From Rhodobacter sp. (lineage in GTDB: Bacteria; Pseudomonadota; Alphaproteobacteria; Rhodobacterales; Rhodobacteraceae), in assembly GCA_027489175.1 (NCBI GenBank), contig JAIYAE010000011.1, positions 1 to 64,000 on the forward strand: a stretch of DNA of 64,000 nt, given 5' to 3'. Below the pieces are notes generated by a model. The model saw only the letters and a list, made by a program, of their open reading frames with translations. It was not told where the DNA came from and did no database searches. The translations under genes were made by a program, and so were the position numbers. Shown here in pieces: positions 27,306-36,659 of the stretch. Every line of letters begins with the position of its first letter. The first letter of the stretch is position 1.

Positions 27306-27671
27306 TTATTTTCCTTCGGGAATATCCCTGTCTGTCGTTGGCCGCAGCATCGCTTCCAGCGCCTCGATCTTCGCCGATGCGGCATTCTGAGCGGTCTCCA
27401 CGATCTCGTGGTACAGATCGAGGACGCGCAGCCCGGCCCCGGTCAAATGCGCGCCACCGCCGCCCGGACCACCCCGCATGCTGGTAACAAGCGGTTCCTG
27501 AAATGCCGCATTCATTTCTTCGACAAGCATCCAAGCGCGCTTGTAACTCATGTCCATCTGCCGTCCTGCAGCGGCGATGGAGCCGGTATCCCGGATGCGG
27601 CCTAGCAGTTCAGCCTTGCCTGGCCCCAACATCGCGCCACTGAAGAGAATACGCAGCCGAAGCGTTGTCAT
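27306..27671 (-). CDS. ModE-like regulator, DNA-binding domain only
   Basis: 121 residues from ATG 27671. The winged helix-turn-helix of ModE/LysR-like type is clear (KAELLGRIRDTGSIAAAGRQMDMSYKRAWMLVEEMNAAF, then a glycine-rich wing GGPGGGGAHLTGAG). The C-terminal molybdate-binding domains of full ModE are missing, as in several alphaproteobacterial relatives. Upstream of and co-directional with modABC. Confidence 0.85.
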   Translation of the reverse strand: MTTLRLRILFSGAMLGPGKAELLGRIRDTGSIAAAGRQMDMSYKRAWMLVEEMNAAFQEPLVTSMRGGPGGGGAHLTGAGLRVLDLYHEIVETAQNAASAKIEALEAMLRPTTDRDIPEGK

Positions 27672-27817
27672 TGCGGGGCCCCCAGGAGAACCCGACGATA
27701 CTTTCGCAGTCGCCCATAAGTCGCAAGGTTCGACTTGAAGCAATCACCGAATGCGGCTGGGCCACACCTTCCGGGCGAAAGTGAAATCTTGAGAATTTTC
27801 AGCGGCAAGACTTAACG

Positions 27818-28486
27818 TCAGGCGCTTTCCCCGAAATGGCGTGGATAAAGCGCCCTGGCCCCCAATAGAACGGTTTCCAGCGCTTCGGTCACTGAATAGG
27901 GCACCGCAAGGGTCATCAGATCCAGCCAGACGCCTTCGGTCATGATGCGGATCAGACGGGCGGTCCGTTCCGGGTCATGGGCATAGCCGTAAGCAGTGTT
28001 CATCGCGGCGCATAGATCGACAAGGGTTGAATTATAGAGCGCATCATTGGCGCCGCAGCGCGACTGATAGAGCGGGCGGCTTTGACTTTCGCCCCAGAAG
28101 GCGCACCACGCTGACAGCCGGGCCGGGGTGCAGATCGTCTCGGCAAAATCTGCCTTGATCATCGCCAGGATCCGGTTCTCGGGCGCGTCGCCGGCCGAGG
28201 CCAAGGCTGCCTGCCAGTTGATGCGATACTCCTCGGCCAGATAGTCCAAGGTCTCGGCCAGCAGGTTTTCCTTCGACTGAAAGTGGAAAAGCACCAGCCC
28301 ATGGCTGATTCCTGCGCGGGCCGCCACATCGGTGACGGTGGTCCGGGAAAACCCACGCTCGGCCAAAGCGTCGATCGTGGCTTCGATAAGCTGAGTGCGG
28401 CGGGCGTCACGGCTTTGCGTGCGCGGCAAACCTGGAAGGGGCGTTGCGGTCACAGAAGTTTCCGTCCTTGTAGGGGCTGCATTCAC
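27818..28486 (-). CDS. BetI-like TetR repressor (1)
   Basis: 222 residues. Helix-turn-helix TVTDVAARAGISHGLVLFHFQSKENLL after a ~20-residue disordered N-terminus. The effector domain has ARLSAWCAFWGES, which corresponds to SVWFAFW in BetI-type repressors of choline/betaine genes. Divergent from the aminotransferase operon with a palindrome in the 130-bp gap, so it probably represses that operon and itself. Paralogous to the TetR gene at 48822. Confidence 0.88.
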   Translation of the reverse strand: MNAAPTRTETSVTATPLPGLPRTQSRDARRTQLIEATIDALAERGFSRTTVTDVAARAGISHGLVLFHFQSKENLLAETLDYLAEEYRINWQAALASAGDAPENRILAMIKADFAETICTPARLSAWCAFWGESQSRPLYQSRCGANDALYNSTLVDLCAAMNTAYGYAHDPERTARLIRIMTEGVWLDLMTLAVPYSVTEALETVLLGARALYPRHFGESA

Positions 28487-28557
28487 GGGCCTCTTCGCTT
28501 CAGTCGCACTCTACTTCTTTATCGCGCATCTCGGTTCTCACAACCACAAAAGTCTGA

Positions 28558-28573
28558 TTGACAGTCCAGTCAG
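28558..28573. promoter_or_regulatory. Candidate TetR operator, aminotransferase operon
   Basis: TTGACAGTCCAGTCAG fits the TetR-family pattern TGACnGnnCnGTCA exactly. It lies in the divergent region, 43 bp before the aminotransferase ATG. Confidence 0.6.
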
Positions 28574-28616
28574 TCGCGTGACAGGCTGTCGCATCCCCCT
28601 TTGAACGGACCCTGCC

Positions 28617-29963
28617 ATGCCTCCCTTGCCGCACCGCACGCTGACAAAATCCAACGCTCAGTTTCAGCGCGCCGTGAAACGCTTGCCCTTGGGGGTGTCC
28701 TCCACCTTCCGCTACTGGGGAGACACGCGCACCGTCTATGTCAGCCATGGCAAGGGGGGGCGGACCTGGGACATCGACGGCAACGCCTATGTCGATTACC
28801 GGCTGGGCTACGGTCCGGCAATCCTTGGCTATGCCGACGACCGGGTTGATGCTGCTGCCCGGAAAGGCATGGAGGTGGGCGGGGTCTTTGCCTTGTCGAC
28901 CGAGCGGGAGCTGGTTGTCGCGGACCGCATTGCAAAGATGGTGCCGGCAGCCGAGCTTGTCCGTTTTTCCAATTCCGGGACCGAAGCGGTCATGGCCGCC
29001 TTGCGCCTTGCGCGGGCCTTTACCGGGCGCGAGCAATATCTGCTGGTCGAAGGCGGGTATCACGGTCTTTTCGATGCGGCGATGTGGATGGCCAACATGG
29101 ATGACTGGGACCTTGGGTCAAACACTGACCCGGAACTGGTGCCCTATGGCAAAGGCATTCCGCCCACGGTCAAGCAACTGGCCCACATTACCCCGATGAA
29201 CGATTTCCAACGGCTTGAGGACATGTTCAAGCGCCATGGCGACCACTTGGCCGCCATGCTGATCGAACCGATCCAAGGCAATTGCTGTTCCATTATGGCG
29301 CGGGTGGAATACGTGCAGCTGGCGCGCGAGCTGTGCACGAAATACGGCGTGATGCTGATCATTGACGAGGTGAAGTCCGGTTTCCGTGTCGGAAAATCCG
29401 GGATCCAGGGCATCATGGGCGTGGTTCCCGACATCACCACGTTCGCCAAGGCGGTTGCCAACGGCTATCCGATCAGCGTCGTTGCCGGGCGAGAGGATGT
29501 CATGCGCACCTTCCGCTACGGCGGAGCCAGCCATGGCGGCACCTACACCGCCCATTCCGTAAGCCTGGCTGCGGCTGAAGAGACGCTACGCATCCTGGAT
29601 GAAACCCCCGCGCTCGAAACTTTGGCAAGCTATGGTGAGCGATTGAAATCGGGGATTTCGCAGATCCTTGATGCCCGAAAGATCGTGCATTCTTACACTG
29701 GTCATCCGTCGATGTTCGGCCTCTTCTTTGCAGAGGTTCCCCCCGACAATTACCGTGCCTGGAAGACCAGCGACTACAGCTTCTACGACGCGATGGCTTA
29801 CCATCTGCATGACCTTGGCATCATTGTCGAACCCGACAGCCGCGAGCCTTGGTTCATGTGCGAAGCGCATGGACTGGACGAAACCTGCCTGACCGATACG
29901 CTGAAGGCGGTGGAAACAGCGGTTGATCTGGTGCTTGAACACGGTGTGCAGGCCGCGGAATGA
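28617..29963 (+). CDS. Class III PLP aminotransferase, glutamate-1-semialdehyde aminomutase-like
   Basis: 448 residues. Fold-type I PLP enzyme: FSNSGTEAVMAALRLARAFTGR (phosphate site), YHGLFDAA, LIEPIQGN, LIIDEVKSGFR and the PLP lysine in TTFAKAVANGYP (about Lys278). The sequence is closest in style to glutamate-1-semialdehyde aminomutases and beta-amino-acid aminotransferases, but the cluster context argues for a catabolic transamination of an amine or amino acid. First gene of a long operon; its TGA overlaps the next ATG. True substrate unknown. Confidence 0.85.
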   Translation: MPPLPHRTLTKSNAQFQRAVKRLPLGVSSTFRYWGDTRTVYVSHGKGGRTWDIDGNAYVDYRLGYGPAILGYADDRVDAAARKGMEVGGVFALSTERELVVADRIAKMVPAAELVRFSNSGTEAVMAALRLARAFTGREQYLLVEGGYHGLFDAAMWMANMDDWDLGSNTDPELVPYGKGIPPTVKQLAHITPMNDFQRLEDMFKRHGDHLAAMLIEPIQGNCCSIMARVEYVQLARELCTKYGVMLIIDEVKSGFRVGKSGIQGIMGVVPDITTFAKAVANGYPISVVAGREDVMRTFRYGGASHGGTYTAHSVSLAAAEETLRILDETPALETLASYGERLKSGISQILDARKIVHSYTGHPSMFGLFFAEVPPDNYRAWKTSDYSFYDAMAYHLHDLGIIVEPDSREPWFMCEAHGLDETCLTDTLKAVETAVDLVLEHGVQAAE

Positions 29964-31576
29964 CCCATGACGCCTTGGTCATCGGGGCAGGGCACAACGG
30001 GCTGGTGACGGCCTGCTATCTGGCGCGGGCTGGGTTGAAGGTCTTGGTCATCGAGAAGAATGACTGGATTGGCGGGGCTGCCGTCAGCCGCGAGCTTTAC
30101 CCCGGCTTCACCTACTCCAACTGCTCTTATGTGAGCAGTCTTTTCCGGCCCGAGATCATGCGCGATCTGGAATTGCCCCGCCATGGGCTGCAGATCCTGC
30201 CCTATGAGGGCGGCGCCCTCTTCACCGAAAATGGTGGCTATCTGGGCATGTTCCGCGACCATGACGCGAACCGTCGCGAGTTTGCCCGGCATTCAAAACG
30301 CGATGCCGAGGCTTATGACCGCTATTCCCGGGATATCCTGCGCAATTGCCGATTGATCCGGCCAATGCTTATGCGCCGCCCGCCGGACCTGGCCAGCTTT
30401 CGCCCGCGCGATCTGATGGAGCTTGCCTGGCTTGGAAAGCAGATCACAGGCCAGTCTGAGGCGCAGATCTACGACATGCTGCGGTTCTGGACGATGTCGA
30501 TCTCGGACTTTCTGGACGGCTACTTCGAGAACCCGGCGATGAAGGCCTACCAGGCGGTAGGGTCGATCATCGGCACCGCGCTTGGGCCAATGTCGCCGGG
30601 CACGGCCTATGTCCTGCTTCACCACGCTATGGGGGACGTGGATGGCAACGTCGGCTCATGGGGCTATTCGCGCGGTGGGATGGGCGGCATCACCAAGGCG
30701 CTGACCGCCAGCCTGCAAGCCTCGGGGGGCGAGGTGCGGACAGGGTCTGGCGTAGCACAGGTGCTGGTGCAAAACGGGCGCGCGGTCGGGGTCGTGCTCG
30801 ACAATGGCGACGAGTTTCGTGCGCGGCGGGTGATCTCGAATATGGACGTGCGGCGGACCTTTCTGAAACACGTCGAGGCGAAAGAGCTGCCTGATGAATT
30901 CCTGAAGCGCGTGCAGCGGTTCAAGACCCGCGGGTCCTCTGGCAAGCTGAACATCGCGCTTGACGGCGTGCCGCGCTTTACAGCGTTGCCGGAAGGCGCG
31001 CCGAACCTGCGGGGCGACCTCCATTTCACCGACACGATCGAGAAGATGGAAATGGCCTATGACGACTGGAAGGCCGGTCACTACAGCCGTCAGCCGTTCC
31101 AGGACGTGATGATCCCCACCCTTATCGACCCAACGATGACGCCGCCCGGCAAGCATTTCATGTCTTGCTTCGTGCAATACGCTCCACCCAAGATCGAAGG
31201 CCGCGACTGGACGGATGCCGACCGCGACGGGTTCCGCGATGCCTGTCTTAACCAGATCGAAGCCTATGCCCCTGGCTTCAAGTCGTTGATCCTGCATGCC
31301 GAAGTGCGCACCCCGCGTGAGCTGGAGGCAGAAGTGGGCCTGACAGAGGGCAACATCTTTCAAGGTGAACTGACCTTCGACCAGATGTTCTTCAACCGTC
31401 CCGTGCCGGGCTATGCCAATTACCGCAGTCCGATCAAGAACCTCTGGATTTGCGGGTCGTCCACCCACCCCGGTGGTGGGGTGATGGGCGCACCGGGGCG
31501 AAATGCTGCAGCGGAAATCCTGCGCGACCTGAAGGTGCCCGCTAAGGACCTGAGTGATGCCTATGCCATCGTATGA
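29960..31576 (+). CDS. Phytoene-dehydrogenase-like FAD oxidoreductase (1)
   Basis: 538 residues. N-terminal dinucleotide-binding motif VIGAGHNGLVTACYLARAGLKVLVIEK, mid-protein GGMGGITKALTASLQASGG, and a C-terminal FAD segment NLWICGSSTHPGGGVMGAPGRNAA. This is the CrtI/PYROXD2-like branch, which includes carotenoid desaturases and many uncharacterised bacterial flavoproteins. No other carotenoid gene is present, so a C-N or C-C dehydrogenation of the cluster substrate is more likely. Overlaps its homologue at the 3' end. Confidence 0.85.
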   Translation: MTHDALVIGAGHNGLVTACYLARAGLKVLVIEKNDWIGGAAVSRELYPGFTYSNCSYVSSLFRPEIMRDLELPRHGLQILPYEGGALFTENGGYLGMFRDHDANRREFARHSKRDAEAYDRYSRDILRNCRLIRPMLMRRPPDLASFRPRDLMELAWLGKQITGQSEAQIYDMLRFWTMSISDFLDGYFENPAMKAYQAVGSIIGTALGPMSPGTAYVLLHHAMGDVDGNVGSWGYSRGGMGGITKALTASLQASGGEVRTGSGVAQVLVQNGRAVGVVLDNGDEFRARRVISNMDVRRTFLKHVEAKELPDEFLKRVQRFKTRGSSGKLNIALDGVPRFTALPEGAPNLRGDLHFTDTIEKMEMAYDDWKAGHYSRQPFQDVMIPTLIDPTMTPPGKHFMSCFVQYAPPKIEGRDWTDADRDGFRDACLNQIEAYAPGFKSLILHAEVRTPRELEAEVGLTEGNIFQGELTFDQMFFNRPVPGYANYRSPIKNLWICGSSTHPGGGVMGAPGRNAAAEILRDLKVPAKDLSDAYAIV

Positions 31577-33065
31577 TGTGATCGTCATCGGCGCGGGGCC
31601 GAATGGTCTGGCAGCGGCACATCGACTGGCATCACGGGGTGCCAAGGTGCTGGTGCTTGAAGGTGCAAATACCCCTGGTGGCGGGGCAGGCCTTGCACAT
31701 TTGTCCTACAACCTCGACGCGCGGGTCGAGGCGGCGATGAACTTGCGCGACCATGGACTGCGTTGGATGTCCACCAATCTTGCAACCACGGCACTGTCGG
31801 CCGATGGCATGCACTTGCGACTGGAAGGTGCCTTGGGCGACAGGTTGACGGGCAACTGCTCTGACGCTGACCATATCGCTTGGGCCCAGCTGCGCCGCCG
31901 TCTTTTGCGTTTTGCCGCCGTGCTTTCGCCCTTGAACCAGATGACCCCGCCACGCATCGCGCGCAAGGCGGGAAACCACTTGCTTCAGTTGGCCAAGGTC
32001 GGCCTGCGCGCCCGAATGCTGGGTGCGTCCGAGTTTCGCGAGCTGGGGCGCATCCTGCTGACGAATGTCCATGACCTGCTGGATGACGAACTCACCTCAC
32101 CTTTGCTGAAAGGCGTATTGGCTTTTGATGCAACTTTGGGTGGGTGGCTTGGTCCACGATCCCCCAATACGGTGCTGCCTTGGCTGGTGCGTCTGTCCGG
32201 GCAGACGGCGGGGGTGCAGGGGGTACTTGGCCTGCCGAAGGGCGGCATGCCGGCACTTGCCGCCGCTCTGGCGCGGTCGGTTGAGGCCGCAGGCGTGACC
32301 TTGAGGTGCAATGCCCGTGTGATCCGTATCATGATCGAGGCAGAGCGGGCGGTCGGCGTTACACTCACCTCAGGCGAAGAGGTGCGTGCGCCGCGTATCC
32401 TTTCGGCGATAGCGCCCGCTGTCACATTGCTTGACCTCGTGGGTCCGCGGCACCTCGATACCGGTCTGACCACCCGTGCAAGGCAGCTTAAGGCGAGGGG
32501 TGGGACAGCGAAACTTGACCTGACCTTGCGCGCCCTGCCGGATTTCCGGGGGGCAAACCTCAAGGATCGACTGGTGATCGCCGGGTCAGAACACGCTGTC
32601 GAGACCGCATTCAACCCGGTCAAATATGGCCGCACCCCTGACCGTCCCGTGATGGAGATCGTGCTTCCATCTGCCCATGATCCCGAGGCCCCGCATCATT
32701 TGTCCGCCATCGTTCAGTTCGCGCCCCATGCCCCGGCAGACCGCGACGCGGCCCGACAGGCCATGCTGGCTGCCTGCATGGCACAACTGGAAACTCAGGC
32801 CCCCGGCATCGGTGCACTGGTTCAGCGCGCCGAGATCTTGATGCCCTTCGATATTGAAGACCGGTATGGCCTTCCGGGCGGGCAATGGCATGCCGGCGAA
32901 CTCAGCGTCGAGCAGATGCTGTTCTTGCGCCCCTTGCCGGGCGTCGCGCAGTACCGTGGTCCGATTCCGGGCCTTTGGCTGGCATCCGCTGGGTGTCACC
33001 CCGGTGGTGGGGTCTCTGGCACCCCGGGATGGAACGCGGCCCTTGCAATGGAGGCCGCCGAATGA
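31557..33065 (+). CDS. Phytoene-dehydrogenase-like FAD oxidoreductase (2)
   Basis: 502 residues from ATG 31557 (AAGGA upstream). Same architecture as the preceding protein: VIVIGAGPNGLAAAHRLASRGAKVLVLEG, GVLGLPKGGMPALAAALARSVEAAG, and GLWLASAGCHPGGGVSGTPGWNAA. The two are diverged paralogues and, being encoded side by side with overlap, may form a heteromer or act on successive intermediates. Followed by a 4-bp overlap with the GcvT-like gene. Confidence 0.85.
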   Translation: MPMPSYDVIVIGAGPNGLAAAHRLASRGAKVLVLEGANTPGGGAGLAHLSYNLDARVEAAMNLRDHGLRWMSTNLATTALSADGMHLRLEGALGDRLTGNCSDADHIAWAQLRRRLLRFAAVLSPLNQMTPPRIARKAGNHLLQLAKVGLRARMLGASEFRELGRILLTNVHDLLDDELTSPLLKGVLAFDATLGGWLGPRSPNTVLPWLVRLSGQTAGVQGVLGLPKGGMPALAAALARSVEAAGVTLRCNARVIRIMIEAERAVGVTLTSGEEVRAPRILSAIAPAVTLLDLVGPRHLDTGLTTRARQLKARGGTAKLDLTLRALPDFRGANLKDRLVIAGSEHAVETAFNPVKYGRTPDRPVMEIVLPSAHDPEAPHHLSAIVQFAPHAPADRDAARQAMLAACMAQLETQAPGIGALVQRAEILMPFDIEDRYGLPGGQWHAGELSVEQMLFLRPLPGVAQYRGPIPGLWLASAGCHPGGGVSGTPGWNAALAMEAAE

Positions 33066-34246
33066 CCGCCCTGCGCCACTATGAAACGCCGTTGCAGACC
33101 ACAGCGTTTCACCCGAGGACTGAGGCCGCCAACAAACTGTGGTCTTGGGGAAACTGGGCCGGATATGCCACCGTCCTGACCTATGAAGACCTTGCGATGG
33201 AACATTCGGCCATCCGCAACACGGCAACGGTCTACGATCTTTGCCCGATGGTGAAGTACCGCATCGAAGGACCGGAAGCAGCCGTCTATCTGAACCGCCT
33301 GACGCTGCGCGATGCGGCCAAGCTTTCCGTTTCCGGCGTGCATTACACCGCTTGGGTCACTGACCAAGGGCACTTGCTGGACGATGGAACGCTCTTCCGG
33401 CTTGCCCCCGATCAGTATCGGCTTTGTTGTCAGGAACGGCATTTGCCTTGGCTGCTCGACTCGGCCCACGGCTTTGACGTGACGGTGACAGATGAGACCG
33501 AAGAGATCGCCGCCCTGTCCCTGCAAGGCCCCACCTCAGCCGAGATTTTGCGGTTGGCCGGGTTTGATGTGGACCAGTTGAAACCCTTCCGGATGATGGA
33601 CCTTCCGTTTGGAACCGGTCGCCTGATGATCTCACGCACCGGGTTCACGGGCGATCTGGGGTATGAGCTTTGGACCACGCCCGATCAGGCACTTGCGCTG
33701 TGGGACGCCCTCTTTCAGGCAGGCGCGCTGCATGGGTTGCGCCCCATCGGGTCGGCCGCTGTAAACATTGCGCGGCTTGAAGCGGGGTTCATCATCACCG
33801 GCTATGACTTCACCCCAGCCGATATCTGCTTGCGCGAAGATCGGCTGCGGTCTCCCTTGGAAATGGGCCTTGGGTGGCTGATCGACTGGGACAAGGGCCA
33901 TTTCACCGGAAAAGCTGCCTTGGCCAGGCAACGTGACCACGGTCCGAAATGGGCCTTCGTCGGACTTGAGATCGAGGGCAACATTCCGGCTGACGGTGCC
34001 ATCCTTTACCACGCGCAGAAGCGGGAGGTCGGGGTCATCACCGGGGCCTGCTGGTCGCCGGTTCTGAAGAAGAACATAGCGCTGGCGCAGATTCTGGCGG
34101 AACATGCAGCTGGCAGCAACATCTGGGCCGAAATTTACGCGTTGCGTGAGTTGCACTATGAAAAGCTGATGATGCGCGCCCGCGTGGTGGAGCGACCCTT
34201 CTTTGCCCCCGCGCGCCGCCGCGCCACGCCCCCGGGGAGGTTTTGA
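33062..34246 (+). CDS. GcvT-like aminomethyltransferase-family protein
   Basis: 394 residues. Folate-dependent fold of glycine-cleavage T proteins and DMSP demethylase DmdA: YDLCPMVKYRIEGPEAAVYLNRL, HYTAWVTDQGHLLDDGTLFRL, LQGPTSAEIL, ISRTGFTGDLGYELW, ARLEAGF and a C-terminal beta-barrel. No other glycine-cleavage genes are nearby. In a cluster of demethylating oxidoreductases it probably transfers a methyl or formaldehyde-level carbon from the substrate to tetrahydrofolate. Starts inside the end of the flavoprotein gene. Confidence 0.88.
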   Translation: MTALRHYETPLQTTAFHPRTEAANKLWSWGNWAGYATVLTYEDLAMEHSAIRNTATVYDLCPMVKYRIEGPEAAVYLNRLTLRDAAKLSVSGVHYTAWVTDQGHLLDDGTLFRLAPDQYRLCCQERHLPWLLDSAHGFDVTVTDETEEIAALSLQGPTSAEILRLAGFDVDQLKPFRMMDLPFGTGRLMISRTGFTGDLGYELWTTPDQALALWDALFQAGALHGLRPIGSAAVNIARLEAGFIITGYDFTPADICLREDRLRSPLEMGLGWLIDWDKGHFTGKAALARQRDHGPKWAFVGLEIEGNIPADGAILYHAQKREVGVITGACWSPVLKKNIALAQILAEHAAGSNIWAEIYALRELHYEKLMMRARVVERPFFAPARRRATPPGRF

Positions 34247-35388
34247 TGGGACAGACCGACCGCCATCCCCTGTCGCCTAGGCTTGACCATTGTCCGGCAG
34301 GTCTGCCGCGCGCCGCCTACATGGACCGGGATTGGTATGACCGCGAAATGGCGACGGTGTTCGCCCGCCAATGGATCATGGTCGGGCGGGCGGCCGATCT
34401 TCCGGCAGGGACGATGCGGCGCGTCTCGCTGGGCGATGCGCAGGTCATCATTCTGCGCGACCGTGACGGCCATCTGGCCGCCTATCACAATTTCTGCCCC
34501 CATCGCGGTTCTGAACTGTGCAGCGCGGCAGAAGTGTCTATCGGCAAGCTGATCCGCTGCCCGTATCACGCTTTCGCCTTCGCGGCCGAGGACGGGCGAC
34601 TTGTGGCGACCGGTCACGCCGTACCGACACCCGATTTTGATCCCGCCGCGCATGGCCTGCGGCGGGTGGCGATCCGGCTCTGGAACGGTTTTCTGTTCCT
34701 CAACCGCTCGGAAGGGACAGGTCCAATCTTGGCTGACGTCGGATTGAACTCGCTGGACAACTGGCCAATGGAAGGCCTTGTGACCGGCAACCGCTGGGAA
34801 ACAGACATTGCCTGTAACTGGAAGGCGTTCTGGGAGAATTACTCCGAATGCCTGCACTGTCCCGGAATACATCCCGAACTTTGCGACATGGTTCCGATTT
34901 ATGGCCAAGGCATCATGGGCGCGTCCGAGGCGCTGGGCTGGACACCAGATGACCCGGCGGCGCCCAACCTGAGACCCGGGGCGCAAAGCTGGACGCCGGA
35001 TGGTGCCGCTTGCGGACCGCAGTTTCCCGGGCTGACCCCAGCCGAGCGGCAGGCTGGCTACAGCTTTGTCACGCTTTGGCCATCGGCCTACGTGGTTGCG
35101 CATGTGGATTATGTCCGGTCAGTGCGGATCGTTCCCATCGGTCCAGAAACCACCAGACTGATCGCCGAATGGCACTTCTCAAAAGACACGCTGGCACAAC
35201 CAGGCTTTGACGCCGCCGGCGTCGCCGCCTTTGCCAAGACGGTAATGGCGCAGGACGGTGCGGCATCCGAAATGAACCAGCGCGGCATGCGCTCACCGGC
35301 GTTTTCGGCAGCGCGGCTGATGCCCGAGGAATACGAGATCCACCGCTTCCAACAGTGGGTTCTGCAGCAGATGGAGGGGTCATCGTGA
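34246..35388 (+). CDS. Rieske non-heme iron oxygenase alpha subunit (1), betaine-demethylase-like
   Basis: 380 residues. Rieske cluster ligands CPH (84-86) and CPYH (105-108); mononuclear iron site in NWKAFWENYSECLHCPGIHPEL. The ENYxECxHCxxxHP form is the one I associate with glycine betaine, carnitine and stachydrine monooxygenases (GbcA, CntA, Stc2). ATG overlaps the preceding stop (TGATG), with GGGGAGG 5 bp upstream. No ferredoxin/reductase partner gene is in the window. Confidence 0.9.
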   Translation: MGQTDRHPLSPRLDHCPAGLPRAAYMDRDWYDREMATVFARQWIMVGRAADLPAGTMRRVSLGDAQVIILRDRDGHLAAYHNFCPHRGSELCSAAEVSIGKLIRCPYHAFAFAAEDGRLVATGHAVPTPDFDPAAHGLRRVAIRLWNGFLFLNRSEGTGPILADVGLNSLDNWPMEGLVTGNRWETDIACNWKAFWENYSECLHCPGIHPELCDMVPIYGQGIMGASEALGWTPDDPAAPNLRPGAQSWTPDGAACGPQFPGLTPAERQAGYSFVTLWPSAYVVAHVDYVRSVRIVPIGPETTRLIAEWHFSKDTLAQPGFDAAGVAAFAKTVMAQDGAASEMNQRGMRSPAFSAARLMPEEYEIHRFQQWVLQQMEGSS

Positions 35389-36608
35389 CTCAGCTTCCCT
35401 ACCAGACAGTCCCCGTTCCCAATGAATGGGACCGGCGCGGCCTTCCTGCGTGGACCTATCGTTCAAAGGCGCTTTTTGCATTGGAACGCGAAAAGGTCTT
35501 TCTGTCGCATTGGCAGGTCGTGGGCCATGTCAGCGACGTCCCGAACGCTGGTGACTGGCTGACCTTCGACTTGCTGGGTGAGCGGGCGGTGGTCATGCGG
35601 GGGCAGGACGGGGTGGTCCGCGCCTTTCACAACCTGTGCCGCCACCGGGGCGCGCGGGTCGTGGACGGACCTGCGGGTCAGTGCAAGGGCGCTATCGTCT
35701 GCCCGTTTCACGGCTGGGTCTACAATCTGGACGGCAGCCTGCGTGGCGCCGCCCAGCCCAAATCCTTTGGCGAATTGCAGCGCGAGGAGTTCGGCCTCAA
35801 ACCGATCGAAATCGAGACCTTCTTCGGCTTCATCTTTCTGCGTTTCGCGCCCGGCCCACAGCCGCCCGTGGCCACGCTTCTCGCCCCGTTTGCGGCCGAC
35901 TTCGCTTCTTATGGGCTTCAGGGAATAGAGCCTGTTCCGACAGCCGGCTGGGCCAGCGTTCTGCCCGTAAACTGGAAGTCGGTCCGCGATGTCGACAACG
36001 AAGGCTACCATGTGGCCATGGCCCATCCCGGCCTGCAGGATCTTTATGGCCGCACCTACCGGGACATGTATCTCGACAACGGCCTTTCCATCTCGATCGG
36101 CTGGTACGGTGATGCGCCGGGCAAGCTGTGGTCGGTGCGCAATTATGCCAAGCTGTCGCCCCCCCGGACGGACCTGCCGCCCCATCTGCAGCGGGCCTGG
36201 ACATATTACGGGCTATTTCCCAATCAGGTCTTCTCCGTCACTCCGGAAGGGGTGCAGTTCTACCATGACATTCCGCTGGACGAAGGGTCTACGCGCCTGA
36301 CTGGCCGCTCTTACCGCTGGCCGAACGAAACGCGAGCACAGCGGGTGGGGCGGTATCTGGCTTACCGGATTGACCGCGATACCTCAGTTGAGGATCGGCA
36401 ACTGTCGATCTGGTCCAACGAGTCGATGAAGTCGGACGCGTTTGAAGGTTTTCACCTGTCGGACCTCGAATATGGCCTGCGTCGCCATCATGACGCGCTG
36501 CGCCGCATCTTGCCGGTGATGGAACTGGCAACGGCCCCGCCTGAAGATCAGATGGCGGCATTGAACACCGAAAAAAGATTGCCAGACCAGTTGCCAGGCG
36601 TAAGCTGA
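35385..36608 (+). CDS. Rieske non-heme iron oxygenase alpha subunit (2)
   Basis: 407 residues from a GTG at 35385 that overlaps the upstream stop codon. Rieske ligands CRH (85-87) and CPFH (106-109); catalytic iron region NWKSVRDVDNEGYHVAMAHPGL. The site differs from the neighbour (DNEGYH in place of ENYSECLH), so it likely attacks a different molecule or a later intermediate. Last gene before the ABC importer, 51 bp away. Confidence 0.88.
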   Translation: MTQLPYQTVPVPNEWDRRGLPAWTYRSKALFALEREKVFLSHWQVVGHVSDVPNAGDWLTFDLLGERAVVMRGQDGVVRAFHNLCRHRGARVVDGPAGQCKGAIVCPFHGWVYNLDGSLRGAAQPKSFGELQREEFGLKPIEIETFFGFIFLRFAPGPQPPVATLLAPFAADFASYGLQGIEPVPTAGWASVLPVNWKSVRDVDNEGYHVAMAHPGLQDLYGRTYRDMYLDNGLSISIGWYGDAPGKLWSVRNYAKLSPPRTDLPPHLQRAWTYYGLFPNQVFSVTPEGVQFYHDIPLDEGSTRLTGRSYRWPNETRAQRVGRYLAYRIDRDTSVEDRQLSIWSNESMKSDAFEGFHLSDLEYGLRRHHDALRRILPVMELATAPPEDQMAALNTEKRLPDQLPGVS

Positions 36609-36659
36609 CTGAAAAATCAACCAGCCAACCAAGGCCAAGTTGCACCAGGGGAGACTGCT

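Noticed and set aside
28617-29963. hemL, glutamate-1-semialdehyde aminomutase for heme synthesis
   Set aside because: Alphaproteobacteria generally use 5-aminolevulinate synthase, and the gene is operonic with catabolic enzymes.
29960-33065. Carotenoid biosynthesis genes (crtI)
   Set aside because: Only the generic flavoprotein fold matches; no crtB, crtE or other carotenoid gene, and the neighbours are amine-related.
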